From Pseudomonadota bacterium (lineage in GTDB: Bacteria; Myxococcota_A; Polyangia; Haliangiales; Haliangiaceae): a stretch of DNA of 64,000 nt. The stretch spans positions 1 to 64,000 of the forward strand of contig JAEYYY010000593.1 in assembly GCA_023430775.1 (NCBI GenBank), written 5' to 3'. A program made the position numbers and the translations under genes. Of this stretch, positions 15,052 through 23,550 are shown one piece after another. How positions within the stretch are numbered: position 1 is the first letter of the stretch; every line of letters starts with the position of its first letter. The notes below the pieces were generated by a model, which did not search any database, was not told where the DNA came from, and worked only from the letters and a program-made list of their open reading frames with translations.

Positions 15052-16493
15052 AAGCCATCCTTCTCGCCACCCTCGCTGCCTGCGCCTCGCCGCAGTTCGG
15101 CACCGGAAGCAATCCGCAGTGGATCGCGGATACCAGCTCGTACACGCCGGCGCTCGCGGGCAAGCCCTCGTTCGTCGATCCCTATCGCGACGTCGCCGGC
15201 AAGATCATCGCGGCCGCGCGCGCCGATCGCGGTGCGTACCAGAAGCTGCAACACCTGACGGATCGGATCGGTCACCGGCTGTCGGGCTCGCCGCAGCTCG
15301 ACGAGGCGATCGCGTGGGCCGCCGCCACGATGAAGGCCGACGGCCACGACACCCGGCTCGAGCCGGTGATGGTGCCGCACTGGGTGCGCGGTGCCGAGGA
15401 GGCCTCGATCGTCACGCCGGTCGCGCGCCCGCTCGGGATCATCGGTCTCGGTGGCACGATCCCGACGCCGAAGGGCGGCATCACCGCGCCGGTGATCGTG
15501 ATCCGGTCGTTCGACGAGCTCGACCGGCGGTCCGCCGAGGTCAAGGGCAAGCTGGTGCTCTACGACGTCGCGATGCCCGCGTGGTCCGAGGCCAAGGGCT
15601 CGGGCTACGGTGAGGTCGCGCGCTATCGCACGCGCGGCGCGCAGTTCGCGGCCAAGCACGGCGCGGTCGGCGTGCTGATGCGATCGGTCACCGCGCACAG
15701 CCTGCGGCTGCCGCACACCGGCGCGATGGGCTACGACGCCGCGATCCCGAAGATCCCGGCCGCGGCCGTCACCGTCGAGGATTCGCTCCTGATCGCGCGG
15801 CTGGCCGAGCAGGGCCCGGTCACCGTCAAGCTGTCGCTCGACAACAAGACCCTGCCCGATGCCAGGTCGGCGAACGTGATCGGCGAGCTGCGCGGACGCG
15901 ACAGGCCCGACGAGATCGTCGTCATCGGCGCCCACATCGATTCGTGGGATGTCGGCCAGGGCGCCAACGACGACGGCGCCGGCTGCGTGATCATGATGCA
16001 GGCGCTGACCACGCTGAAGAAGCTGAACCTCCAGCCGCGCCGCACGATCCGCGTCGTGCTGTTCACCAACGAGGAGAACGGTCTGCGGGGCGGCAGGCAG
16101 TACGCCGAGGATCACGCGGCCGAGATGCCGAAGACCGTGTTCGCCGTCGAGTCCGACTCGGGCTCGTTCGCGCCGCGCGGCTTCGGGATCGAGACCAAGC
16201 CCGAGGTCACCGGCAAGGTCGTCTCGAAGGTCTCCGAGATCGCGAGCCTGCTCGCGCCGATCCGCGCCACCCAGGTCAAGGCCTCGCACGGTGGCGCCGA
16301 CGTCGGCCAGATGATCTCGAAGGGCGTGCCGACGGCCGGGCTCGATGTCGATGGCCGCACCTACTTCGATACCCACCACACCGAGGCCGACACGCTCGAC
16401 AAGGTCGATCCGGCGAACCTCGCCGACAACGTCGCGGCGATCGCCGTGCTCGCCTACGTCATCGCCGACATGCCCGGTCGCGTCGACGAATAG
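15048..16493 (+). CDS. M28 family metallopeptidase lipoprotein
   Basis: A 481-residue lipoprotein (KAILLATLAAC; lipobox LAAC) of the M28 aminopeptidase/carboxypeptidase Q type. Two-zinc site residues are readable: His and Asp in VVIGAHIDSWD and GANDDGAG, the catalytic pair in TNEENGLRG, Asp in ESDSGS, and His in YFDTHHTEAD. A PA (protease-associated) insert lies between about 130 and 270 (VIVIRSFDEL to GVLMRSVTA). Members release amino acids from peptides outside the cytoplasm. The GTG start overlaps the upstream stop. The YdcF-like gene follows after 5 bp, suggesting one operon. Confidence 0.93.
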   Translation: MKAILLATLAACASPQFGTGSNPQWIADTSSYTPALAGKPSFVDPYRDVAGKIIAAARADRGAYQKLQHLTDRIGHRLSGSPQLDEAIAWAAATMKADGHDTRLEPVMVPHWVRGAEEASIVTPVARPLGIIGLGGTIPTPKGGITAPVIVIRSFDELDRRSAEVKGKLVLYDVAMPAWSEAKGSGYGEVARYRTRGAQFAAKHGAVGVLMRSVTAHSLRLPHTGAMGYDAAIPKIPAAAVTVEDSLLIARLAEQGPVTVKLSLDNKTLPDARSANVIGELRGRDRPDEIVVIGAHIDSWDVGQGANDDGAGCVIMMQALTTLKKLNLQPRRTIRVVLFTNEENGLRGGRQYAEDHAAEMPKTVFAVESDSGSFAPRGFGIETKPEVTGKVVSKVSEIASLLAPIRATQVKASHGGADVGQMISKGVPTAGLDVDGRTYFDTHHTEADTLDKVDPANLADNVAAIAVLAYVIADMPGRVDE

Positions 16494-16498
16494 GCTCC

Positions 16499-17023
16499 AT
16501 GAGCGTTGTCGACTGGCTCGAGCGGCCGCTGGTCGTCGCTGATCCGCTGGTGCCGGCGGATGCGATCGTGGTGCTCGGAGCGCCGCTACGCGGTGATCGG
16601 TCGACGCCGGTGTTGCTCGAACGGATCGAAGCAGCGGTCGAGCTGTTCCGTGCCGGCGGCGCACCCGTGATCGTGGCGACCGGCGGGATCACGGCGGGTG
16701 CCTCGGTCGCCGAGGCCGACGTGATCGCGAGCGAGCTCCGCGCCCGCGGCATCACCGAGGTCGTCATCGAGCGCGAGTCGCAGACCACCGCCGAGAATGC
16801 GCGGTTCACCGCCGCGCTGCTGCCGGAGGCGAGGACGGTGTGGATCGTGACGCAGCCGTTTCATGGCCGGCGCGCCGCACGGTTGTTTCGCGATGCGGGC
16901 TTGATGCCGCGCGTGTGGCACATCGCGAACAGCCTCGAGTATCGCGATCGCAAGCGCGCGCTGCGCTGGGTGCTGCGCGAGTACGCGGCGTGGGGGCGGT
17001 TGCTAGTCCGCCCGAAGCGTTAG
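16499..17023 (+). CDS. YdcF/ElyC family protein (DUF218)
   Basis: A 174-residue DUF218-domain protein. Conserved elements include ADAIVVLGAPLRGDRSTP, VIVATGG (phosphate-binding-like loop), VIERESQTTAENA and WIVTQPFHGRRA. Relatives include ElyC and SanA, linked to envelope and peptidoglycan homeostasis, and YdcF, which binds S-adenosylmethionine; the reaction is unknown. This copy lacks the usual N-terminal membrane helix, so it is likely cytoplasmic. Its 3' end overlaps the convergent OmpA-like gene by 21 bp. Confidence 0.85.
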   Translation: MSVVDWLERPLVVADPLVPADAIVVLGAPLRGDRSTPVLLERIEAAVELFRAGGAPVIVATGGITAGASVAEADVIASELRARGITEVVIERESQTTAENARFTAALLPEARTVWIVTQPFHGRRAARLFRDAGLMPRVWHIANSLEYRDRKRALRWVLREYAAWGRLLVRPKR

Positions 17024-18205
17024 ATCGATCACCTGCTTGCCGACGTCGCCGAGCGAGATCGCGATCCGGCCCTCGGTGATGCCCTGGTCGACCAGCCACC
17101 ACTTCACGGCATCGGCGCGCCGCTTCGCCAGGTCCTCGTCACCCTGCTTCTCGGGATAGGCGGTGATCCGGATCTTGACGTCGGGATGCGCGAGCAACAT
17201 CAGGTACAGCGGCCGCAACGTCGTCCGCGCCGCCGGAGTGACGCGCGCTCGCGCGCGCTCGAAGCGCAGCTTGGCTCCGACCGCGAGCGCCTTGGTGACC
17301 TCCTCGGGAATGGTGTCGGGGCAGCCGTCGCCATCGTCGATCCCGTTCCTGGTCTCGCCGGCGAGCGGGCAACTGTCGCGGCCATCCTCGAAGCCGTCGT
17401 TGTCGTTGTCGGGATCGGGGCAGCCATCCTCGTCGGCATAGTTGTCGAAGTCCTCGGCACCGTCGGGGCACTTGTCGGCGGCATCGACGAGGCCGTCGCC
17501 ATCGGGATCCGCGGGCGGCGCGGCGACGACCGGTGGCTCGGGGATCACCGGCGCGACCGGCGGCTCGGGCGTGACGACCGTGGCATGACCGACCGCGGCC
17601 GGCTTGCCGCCGAAGCGCGTGGCCAGGCCGAGCTGGGCCTCGAGCGTCGAGGTCATGCCGTCGTCGCGCGCGGCCATCAGACCGTGGCGAAGGTCGAGAC
17701 GGAGGAGCCAGCGATCGGTGAGGCCGATCGTCGTGCCGACTCCCCAGTAGAAGACGGCATCGGTCTCCTTCGCCATGTACGGCGACGACGACGCGATGGT
17801 CTCTCCGCCGGCGCCGGCGATCAGGTGCGGTGCCAGCGTGGCGAGCCCACCGAGCCGCAGCTTGCCGTGGGCGCGCCAGCCGAACACCGGCGCGAAGTAG
17901 CTCATCCGGCCATCGGCGTCGGCCGAGTCGGTGAACGCGGTCGCGAACGATGCCTCGACTTCGAGCCCGGCCCCGAGGTGAACGCCGTCGGGTGAGCCCG
18001 CGAACGCGGGGAGCGCGAGCCAGCCGAAGCGGGCGCCGAACACCGGTGCCGTGCTCGGCACCTGCTCGGGAGCCCACGAGTTGCCGAGCTCGCTGTCCGT
18101 GCCGAACGTGCCGACGCCGACGAAGCCACTGGCCTCGAACGGATCGTCTGCCCTCGCACTTCCGGTCAGTGCGAATAGCAGCGCCAATGCCCCCGCGGCA
18201 CGCAC
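17003..18205 (-). CDS. Outer-membrane beta-barrel protein with TSP3 repeats and OmpA-like end
   Basis: About 400 residues. A GTG at 18205 gives a good signal peptide (RAAGALALLFALTGSARA). The next 190 residues alternate like a beta-barrel. A Pro/Val linker leads to thrombospondin-type-3 calcium-binding repeats (DPDGDGLVDAADKCPDG, DPDNDNDGFEDGRDSCP). The OmpA-like C-terminal domain carries LRFERARARVTPAARTTL and RRADAVKWWLVDQGI, which normally bind peptidoglycan. The typical role is tethering the outer membrane to the wall. The frame is open further upstream to 18322, overlapping the divergent phosphatase gene; that part lacks signal features. Confidence 0.85.
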   Translation of the reverse strand: MRAAGALALLFALTGSARADDPFEASGFVGVGTFGTDSELGNSWAPEQVPSTAPVFGARFGWLALPAFAGSPDGVHLGAGLEVEASFATAFTDSADADGRMSYFAPVFGWRAHGKLRLGGLATLAPHLIAGAGGETIASSSPYMAKETDAVFYWGVGTTIGLTDRWLLRLDLRHGLMAARDDGMTSTLEAQLGLATRFGGKPAAVGHATVVTPEPPVAPVIPEPPVVAAPPADPDGDGLVDAADKCPDGAEDFDNYADEDGCPDPDNDNDGFEDGRDSCPLAGETRNGIDDGDGCPDTIPEEVTKALAVGAKLRFERARARVTPAARTTLRPLYLMLLAHPDVKIRITAYPEKQGDEDLAKRRADAVKWWLVDQGITEGRIAISLGDVGKQVIDLTLRAD

Positions 18206-18266
18206 GACGACAATGCTAGCAGCGCTTGCGGCAGGGTTCACGAAAGAGGAAGCTGGCACCACGTCG

Positions 18267-19955
18267 ATGCTCACATTCAGCCAGGACCCGAACACTGCCG
18301 AGCAGCAGATGAACGCGATCATCTTCTACTTGACCGCGTTCGGTTACATCGACGGCAACTTCGACTTCACCGAAAAGACGTTCGTTCGCATCTATATCCG
18401 GCAGCTCGTGACGGCCCGCGCCAAGGCGGCGATGCCCGATGCCGACCCGAAGACCCGCGAAGAGGTGATCGGTAGGTTCGTCAACCACTTCCACGAGGTG
18501 TTCGAGCAGATCGATCGCAGCGTCAAGGATCTGTTCGACGAGGCGGTCGCCGATGGCGAGGATGTCGAGAAGTTCGTCTACGCGAAGCTCAAGCTCCGCA
18601 GCTACGAGATCTTCCAGAGCTTCGATCACGACAACCAGCGCGAGCTGCTCGCCACCATCGACGAGCTGATCTACGCCGATGGTAGCGCGCACCCGAGCGA
18701 GCAGAAGTTCCGCCAGGAGCTCGAGCAGCTGCTCGACAGCCCGATCGCCGCGCACGAGATCGAGATCCTCAAGGATCAGTCGAAGGTCGAGATCACCGAC
18801 CCGACGCCGGTGCAGACGCGCCACGAGAACCACCCGTTCTTCTCGAGCTTCGAGCAGCACTACTCGGCGGATCCGAACCGGCTGCGCGAGCAGGCGGCGG
18901 CGGATCTCGATCTGATGAAGAAGTTCCTCGCCAAGCTCGATTCGCAGCGCCTCGCCGGCACCAACCGGTTGATGGGCAAGAAGAACATCCACGAGTTCAT
19001 CGGGCAGAAGCCGTTCCTCGACGGTCACGTCTACGTCCATCCCGCCGAGCCGAGCCGCGTCTACGAGCTCACGGTGCTCGGTGATCTGCACGGCTGCTAC
19101 AGCTGCCTCAAGGGCGCGCTGCTGCAGGCCGACTTCTTCGCGAAGCTCGAGGCGTGGAAGCTCGACAAGACCAAGCCCGAGCCCAAGCTCGTGCTGCTCG
19201 GCGATTACATCGACCGCGGTCGGTTCAGCTACAACGGCGTGCTGCGCGCGGTGATGCAGCTGTTCCTCGCCGCGCCCGAGCACGTGTTCCCGCTGCGCGG
19301 CAACCACGAGTACTACATCGAGTACCGCGGCCGCATCTACGGTGGCGTCAAGCCGGCCGAGGCGATCAACACGCTCGCCGGTCACATGCCCGGCGAGATC
19401 TTCGCCGAGTACATGAACATGTTCGAGGCGCTGCCGAACATGCTGTTCTTCGACGAGCTGATGTTCGTCCACGCCGGCATCCCGCGCGACGCCGACATCA
19501 AGAGCAAGCTCGCCGACCTCACCGGTCTCAACAACACCGACATCCGGTTCCAGATGCTGTGGAGCGATCCGTCGACGGCGGACTACATCCCCGACGATCT
19601 GCAGGCGCAGAACGCGCGCTTCCCGTTCGGCAAGCAGCAGTTCGAAGCGTTCATGCAGAAGATCGGCTGCACGATGATGGTGCGCGGCCACGAGAAGGTC
19701 GATAGCGGGTTCCGCACCATGTACAACGACCAGGCGGCCACGCTGGTGTCGCTGTTCTCGGCGGGCGGCTCCGATAACAACGACCTCCCCGAGGATTCGA
19801 GCTACCGCACGGTGACGCCGATGGCGGCGACGATCCGGCTCGAGAACGGCACCGCGCAGGTCACGCCGTGGCTGATCGATTACAAGCGCTTCAACGATCC
19901 GAAGCGGAACCGGTTCTTCGCGTCGCCGCCCGAGATCGAACACAAAGCCGGATGA
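18267..19955 (+). CDS. PPP-type protein phosphatase with N-terminal TerB-like helical domain
   Basis: About 562 residues. The C-terminal half is a calcineurin-like PPP phosphatase with the full metal-binding signature: GDLHGCYSC (GDxHG), GDYIDRGRF (GDxxDRG), LRGNHEYY (GNHE), VHAGIP and RGHEKV. This is the eukaryote-like serine/threonine phosphatase set, acting in the cytoplasm. The N-terminal 200 residues are helical and acidic (AIIFYLTAFGYIDGNFDFTE; ATIDELIYADGSAHPSEQ), recalling TerB-type domains. The start at ATG 18267 is preferred; ATG 18213 is possible. Its stop overlaps the next start (ATGA). Confidence 0.88.
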   Translation: MLTFSQDPNTAEQQMNAIIFYLTAFGYIDGNFDFTEKTFVRIYIRQLVTARAKAAMPDADPKTREEVIGRFVNHFHEVFEQIDRSVKDLFDEAVADGEDVEKFVYAKLKLRSYEIFQSFDHDNQRELLATIDELIYADGSAHPSEQKFRQELEQLLDSPIAAHEIEILKDQSKVEITDPTPVQTRHENHPFFSSFEQHYSADPNRLREQAAADLDLMKKFLAKLDSQRLAGTNRLMGKKNIHEFIGQKPFLDGHVYVHPAEPSRVYELTVLGDLHGCYSCLKGALLQADFFAKLEAWKLDKTKPEPKLVLLGDYIDRGRFSYNGVLRAVMQLFLAAPEHVFPLRGNHEYYIEYRGRIYGGVKPAEAINTLAGHMPGEIFAEYMNMFEALPNMLFFDELMFVHAGIPRDADIKSKLADLTGLNNTDIRFQMLWSDPSTADYIPDDLQAQNARFPFGKQQFEAFMQKIGCTMMVRGHEKVDSGFRTMYNDQAATLVSLFSAGGSDNNDLPEDSSYRTVTPMAATIRLENGTAQVTPWLIDYKRFNDPKRNRFFASPPEIEHKAG

Positions 19956-20227
19956 GCTGGTTCGTCTACGTCGCCCGCTGCAGTGATGACTCGCTGTACT
20001 GCGGGATCGCGCGCGATGTCGCCGCCCGGATCGCCGAGCACGATGCCGGCACGGGTGCGAAATACACGCGCGGCCGCGGTCCGCTCCAGGTCGTCCTCAC
20101 CCGGCGTTGCCGCGACAAGAGCAAGGCGCTGCGGCTGGAATACGCGATCAAGCAGCTGTCGCGACCGGCGAAGGAAGCGCTCGTCGGATCTCCTGCGATG
20201 GTGGTCGCACTCGCTCGCCGCGTTTGA
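19952..20227 (+). CDS. GIY-YIG domain protein (UPF0213/YhbQ-like)
   Basis: A 91-residue single-domain GIY-YIG protein. The fold's strand pair appears as FVYVARCSDDSLYCGIA (in place of GIY...YIG), the catalytic Arg as ARDVAARIAEHD, and the C-terminal Glu in KALRLEYAIKQL. Size and sequence fit the UPF0213 group, small nucleases of poorly defined role, possibly DNA repair. The start overlaps the phosphatase stop (ATGA). Confidence 0.88.
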   Translation: MSWFVYVARCSDDSLYCGIARDVAARIAEHDAGTGAKYTRGRGPLQVVLTRRCRDKSKALRLEYAIKQLSRPAKEALVGSPAMVVALARRV

Positions 20228-20242
20228 GCGATAATCGAAGTA

Positions 20243-21190
20243 ATGGCTGTACAGAACATCCCCGTCGTCGATCTGCGCGACTGGAACGCGGGTGGGGAAG
20301 CGCGCGATCGATTCGTGCGCGCGGTCGGTGAGTCGCTCGCGGATATCGGATTCTTCGCGGTCCAGCATCACGGTGTCCCCGACGAGCTGACCAAGCGGGC
20401 CTACGGCGCCGCGCGCGAGTTCTTTCATCTCCCCGCCGAGACCAAGGCTCGCTATCACGATGCCAGGAAGCACGGCCAGCGCGGCTTCACCGGGTTCGGC
20501 ACCGAGCACGCCCGCGATTCGCAGGCGCCCGATCTGAAGGAGTTCTGGCAGGTCGGCCGGCCCGACGTGCCCGACGATCATCCGGTCCACGCGGTGTATG
20601 GCCCGAACTACTGGCCGTCGGAGGTCGGCGATTTCGGTCCGGCGTTGATGGAGCTGTATCGCCATCTCGACAAGCTCGGGGCGGTGCTGCTCGAGGCGGC
20701 CGCGGCGTACATCGGCGAGCCGCCGGAGAAGTTCCGCGCGATGGTCACCGACAGCGACACCATCGTCCGCGTGCTCTATTACCCGCCGGTCAAGGACGCG
20801 CCGATCGGCGCGATCCGCTCGGCGGCGCACGAGGACATCAATCTGATCACGCTGCTGTCGGGCGCGACGGCCGAGGGGCTCGAGCTGCTCCAGCGCGATG
20901 GCTCGTGGCGCGCCGTGCACACCGGCTTCGACACCATCGTCGTCGACGCCGGCGACATGCTGCAGAACGTGACGAACGGTCTCTACAAGAGCACCACGCA
21001 CCGGGTGGTCAACCCCGGCGACGCGAGCAGCGAGCGGTTCTCGATGCCGTGCTTCATCCACGCGCGGCGCGAGGTCGACCTGTCGCCCTTGCCCTCGTGC
21101 ATCGCCCGCACCGGCGGCACCGCGAAGTACCCGCGGATCACCGCGGGCGAGTATCTGACGCAACGGCTGCGGGAAATCGGCCTCGGCTGA
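20243..21190 (+). CDS. Isopenicillin N synthase family 2OG-Fe(II) dioxygenase
   Basis: A 315-residue non-heme iron enzyme. The N-terminal DIOX_N part (IPVVDLRDW; IGFFAVQHHGVP) is followed by the jelly-roll core. The 2-His-1-carboxylate facial triad is visible: HED in AAHEDINLITLL and the distal His in STTHRVVNP. RFSMPCF supplies the 2-oxoglutarate-binding Arg and Ser. Family members hydroxylate or oxidatively cyclise small molecules; the substrate cannot be read from sequence. It is 15 bp after the GIY-YIG gene and may be cotranscribed. Confidence 0.92.
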   Translation: MAVQNIPVVDLRDWNAGGEARDRFVRAVGESLADIGFFAVQHHGVPDELTKRAYGAAREFFHLPAETKARYHDARKHGQRGFTGFGTEHARDSQAPDLKEFWQVGRPDVPDDHPVHAVYGPNYWPSEVGDFGPALMELYRHLDKLGAVLLEAAAAYIGEPPEKFRAMVTDSDTIVRVLYYPPVKDAPIGAIRSAAHEDINLITLLSGATAEGLELLQRDGSWRAVHTGFDTIVVDAGDMLQNVTNGLYKSTTHRVVNPGDASSERFSMPCFIHARREVDLSPLPSCIARTGGTAKYPRITAGEYLTQRLREIGLG

Positions 21191-21276
21191 CCAGCCGCCT
21201 CATCCGGCGACCGGTTGTGAGCACGGCCACGTAGGTTGATCTCGCCGCCGGCACCGGGCCCGCGATACCGTCAGGC

Positions 21277-22752
21277 ATGCGGTCGTTAGCCCTGGTTCTT
21301 GCCCTGCTCGCCGGGTCCGGCCTCGCGTTTGCCAACGGGCGCGCACCCGGCACGTCGACGATCAACTTCAAGAAGGGCAACGACATCGAGATCGCCGCCG
21401 GCATGACGTTCGGCGTCGTCCACTCGACCGACGGCGGCCAGACCTGGACCTGGCAGTGCGAGGACGCCGTCGGCTACGGCGGCATGTACGACCCCGACTA
21501 CGCCTTCACCTCGACCGGCGCGCTGTTCGCGACCACGTTCGACGGTCTCAAGGTCAATCGCGATGGCTGCAAGTTCGAGCGCTCGGTGCTGACCGAGACC
21601 GACGGCCCGTGCTTCGACGATGGCGACGCCGACAGCGACGCAGACGACTGCAACACCGGCTTCACCTGCGCGACCGGCATCGGCGGCGCCGGTGGTGTCG
21701 CGGGGGATTTCATCTGCGAGAAGATCAAGTTCGTGTCGACGACCACCGTCGGTCCCGACGGTGCGGTGTTCGCGGCCGCGGCCGATCCGAAGGACGGCGC
21801 GATCTACAAGAGCACCGACGATGGCGCGACGTTCCCCGTCAAGCCGACGCCCGGTCAGCTCAACGACTGGTGGCAGAGCATCGAGGTCGCGCCGTCGAAC
21901 GCGCAGGTCGTCTACCTGTTCGGCTACCGGCTGATGGCGGGCACCAAGGTGTTCCTGCTCTACCGGAGCAACGATGGTGGCGCGAGCTACCAGCCGCTCG
22001 CCGGCAACGAGACCAGCGGCACCGTCAATGGCATGGAGACCAAGCCGAACTCGGTGATCGAGATCGCCGGCATCTCGAAGACCGATCCGAACGTGGTCTA
22101 CGCGCGCGTCACGCTCTCGGATAACTCGCTGAGCGACGCGATCTATCGCAGCAACGACGGCGGCGGATCGTGGGGCAAGATCATCGAGAAGGGCGGCTCG
22201 CTGTCGTTCGTCGCCCGGCAGACCGGTCAGCTCGTCGTCGGCTCGCAGGCGGTCGGCACGTTCCAGGTGCTGGATCCCGGCGCCGCTACCAACAGCGCCA
22301 CGATCGCGGCCGGGTTCGCGGAGGTCACCGGCGCACCGCACATCAACTGCCTCGCCGAGAACGCGGCGGGGGAGGTCTGGGCGTGCACGCAGAACTACGG
22401 CTCGCCGACGGTGCCCAAGGATGACTTCGGCATCATGAAGACGACGGACCTGGTGACGTGGACCGGCGTCCTCAAGTTCCAGGAGATCCAGGATCCGACG
22501 TCGTGCGCGGCGGGCACCACGCAGAAGGATCGCTGCGACGCGCTGCTGTGGTGCGGACTGTGCGCGCAGCTCGGCTGCGATCCGAATCGCAACTGCGAGG
22601 TCGCCGGCGATGCGGCGCAGGACGGGTTGATCGTCGACCCGCCCAAGAAGAGCTGCTGCCAGAGCGGCAGCGACGACATCCCGGGGCTGCTCATCATCTG
22701 CATGGCGATCTCGATCCTGGTGTTCCGCCGCCGGCCCGTTGGGAAAACCTAA
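21277..22752 (+). CDS. Secreted BNR/sialidase-like propeller protein with MYXO-CTERM-like tail
   Basis: A 491-residue exported protein. The signal MRSLALVLALLAGSGLAFA precedes a beta-propeller with several Asp-box (BNR) motifs: STDGGQTWTW, STDDGATF, SNDGGASY and SNDGGGSW. Asp boxes are structural and do not by themselves show sialidase activity; no catalytic Arg triad is evident. A Cys-rich segment (CGLCAQLGCDPNRNC) leads to a C-terminal tripartite sorting signal: a CC pair (KKSCCQSG), one membrane helix (PGLLIICMAISILVF), and RRR. This resembles MYXO-CTERM, which is cut by a myxosortase and places proteins on the cell surface. Confidence 0.85.
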   Translation: MRSLALVLALLAGSGLAFANGRAPGTSTINFKKGNDIEIAAGMTFGVVHSTDGGQTWTWQCEDAVGYGGMYDPDYAFTSTGALFATTFDGLKVNRDGCKFERSVLTETDGPCFDDGDADSDADDCNTGFTCATGIGGAGGVAGDFICEKIKFVSTTTVGPDGAVFAAAADPKDGAIYKSTDDGATFPVKPTPGQLNDWWQSIEVAPSNAQVVYLFGYRLMAGTKVFLLYRSNDGGASYQPLAGNETSGTVNGMETKPNSVIEIAGISKTDPNVVYARVTLSDNSLSDAIYRSNDGGGSWGKIIEKGGSLSFVARQTGQLVVGSQAVGTFQVLDPGAATNSATIAAGFAEVTGAPHINCLAENAAGEVWACTQNYGSPTVPKDDFGIMKTTDLVTWTGVLKFQEIQDPTSCAAGTTQKDRCDALLWCGLCAQLGCDPNRNCEVAGDAAQDGLIVDPPKKSCCQSGSDDIPGLLIICMAISILVFRRRPVGKT

Positions 22753-22830
22753 CGTAGCCGCGCGCCACGTGGCGGCAGGCGCACCGTGCGAGGTTGCCAC
22801 GTGTAGGCGATCTGGACCGACCGTCAAGTC

Positions 22831-22851
22831 CGAGAGATCCTGGATCTCTCG
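22831..22851. promoter_or_regulatory. 10-bp perfect inverted repeat upstream of heme-oxygenase-like gene
   Basis: CGAGAGATCC (22831-22840) and GGATCTCTCG (22842-22851) flank one T. It lies 45 bp before the next start codon and 80 bp after the previous stop, and has no T-run. An operator or an mRNA hairpin are both possible. Confidence 0.45.
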
Positions 22852-22895
22852 ATCGGTGGTCTGGAAGTATGTGAATTGCAATACCGCGCGGCCGA

Positions 22896-23519
22896 ATGGC
22901 GCATGCCTCGTGGATGATCGAGCGGCTTCACGCGGAGACCCGGGTGAACCACTCCGACGCGGACGCGGACTTCGATCTGTTGTTTCGCGAGCAGACGTCC
23001 CACGAGGACTACCTGCTGTATCTCACGCGGCAGTACGGGTTCGAGGCTCCGATGGAGTCGGCACTCGAGCTGACGCCGAACCTCGATCTGATGATCGACC
23101 TTCGCGAGCGCCAGAAGGCGCAGCTGATCGCGCAGGACCTGCTCGGCCTCGGGGTCAAGCCGGCCGACCTCCAGTTGATCCCGCAGTGCTTGCGCGTGCC
23201 GCAGTTTCGCGGCGCGGCGGAGGCACTCGGATGGATGTACGTGATCGAACGCGCCACGCTCGCGCACAGCGTGATCCGTCGCCACCTGCTGACGCGGCTC
23301 CCCAAGGCGATGCGCGATGCATCCTCGTACCTGCAAGCATATGCCGGCATGGTCGGCACCCGCTGGCGCGAGTTCGGCACCGTGCTCGACGATGTCGCGC
23401 GTCACCCGGCGATCGCGGATCGCATCGTCGACGCCGCGAACGAAGCGTTCCGCACCCAGCGGCGGTGGGCGCTCAGCGATGTCCACGGCGCGAATGTCGT
23501 CGCCGCTGCGGCGAGCTGA
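22896..23519 (+). CDS. Heme-oxygenase-like helical protein
   Basis: A 207-residue all-helical protein resembling biliverdin-producing heme oxygenases of bacteria. The opening MIERLHAETRVNHSDAD gives a His at the place of the proximal heme ligand. The helix SHEDYLLYLTRQYGFEAPMESAL and the later GWMYVIERATLAHSVI match the family layout (HEDY...Y...G and a Gly-rich distal helix). If functional it would open heme to biliverdin and free iron. The alternative is a heme-oxygenase-fold protein without heme activity. TyrA follows after 31 bp. Confidence 0.65.
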   Translation: MAHASWMIERLHAETRVNHSDADADFDLLFREQTSHEDYLLYLTRQYGFEAPMESALELTPNLDLMIDLRERQKAQLIAQDLLGLGVKPADLQLIPQCLRVPQFRGAAEALGWMYVIERATLAHSVIRRHLLTRLPKAMRDASSYLQAYAGMVGTRWREFGTVLDDVARHPAIADRIVDAANEAFRTQRRWALSDVHGANVVAAAAS

Positions 23520-23550
23520 CAGCGGTCGCGCCCGGGCGTAGCTTCACCGG

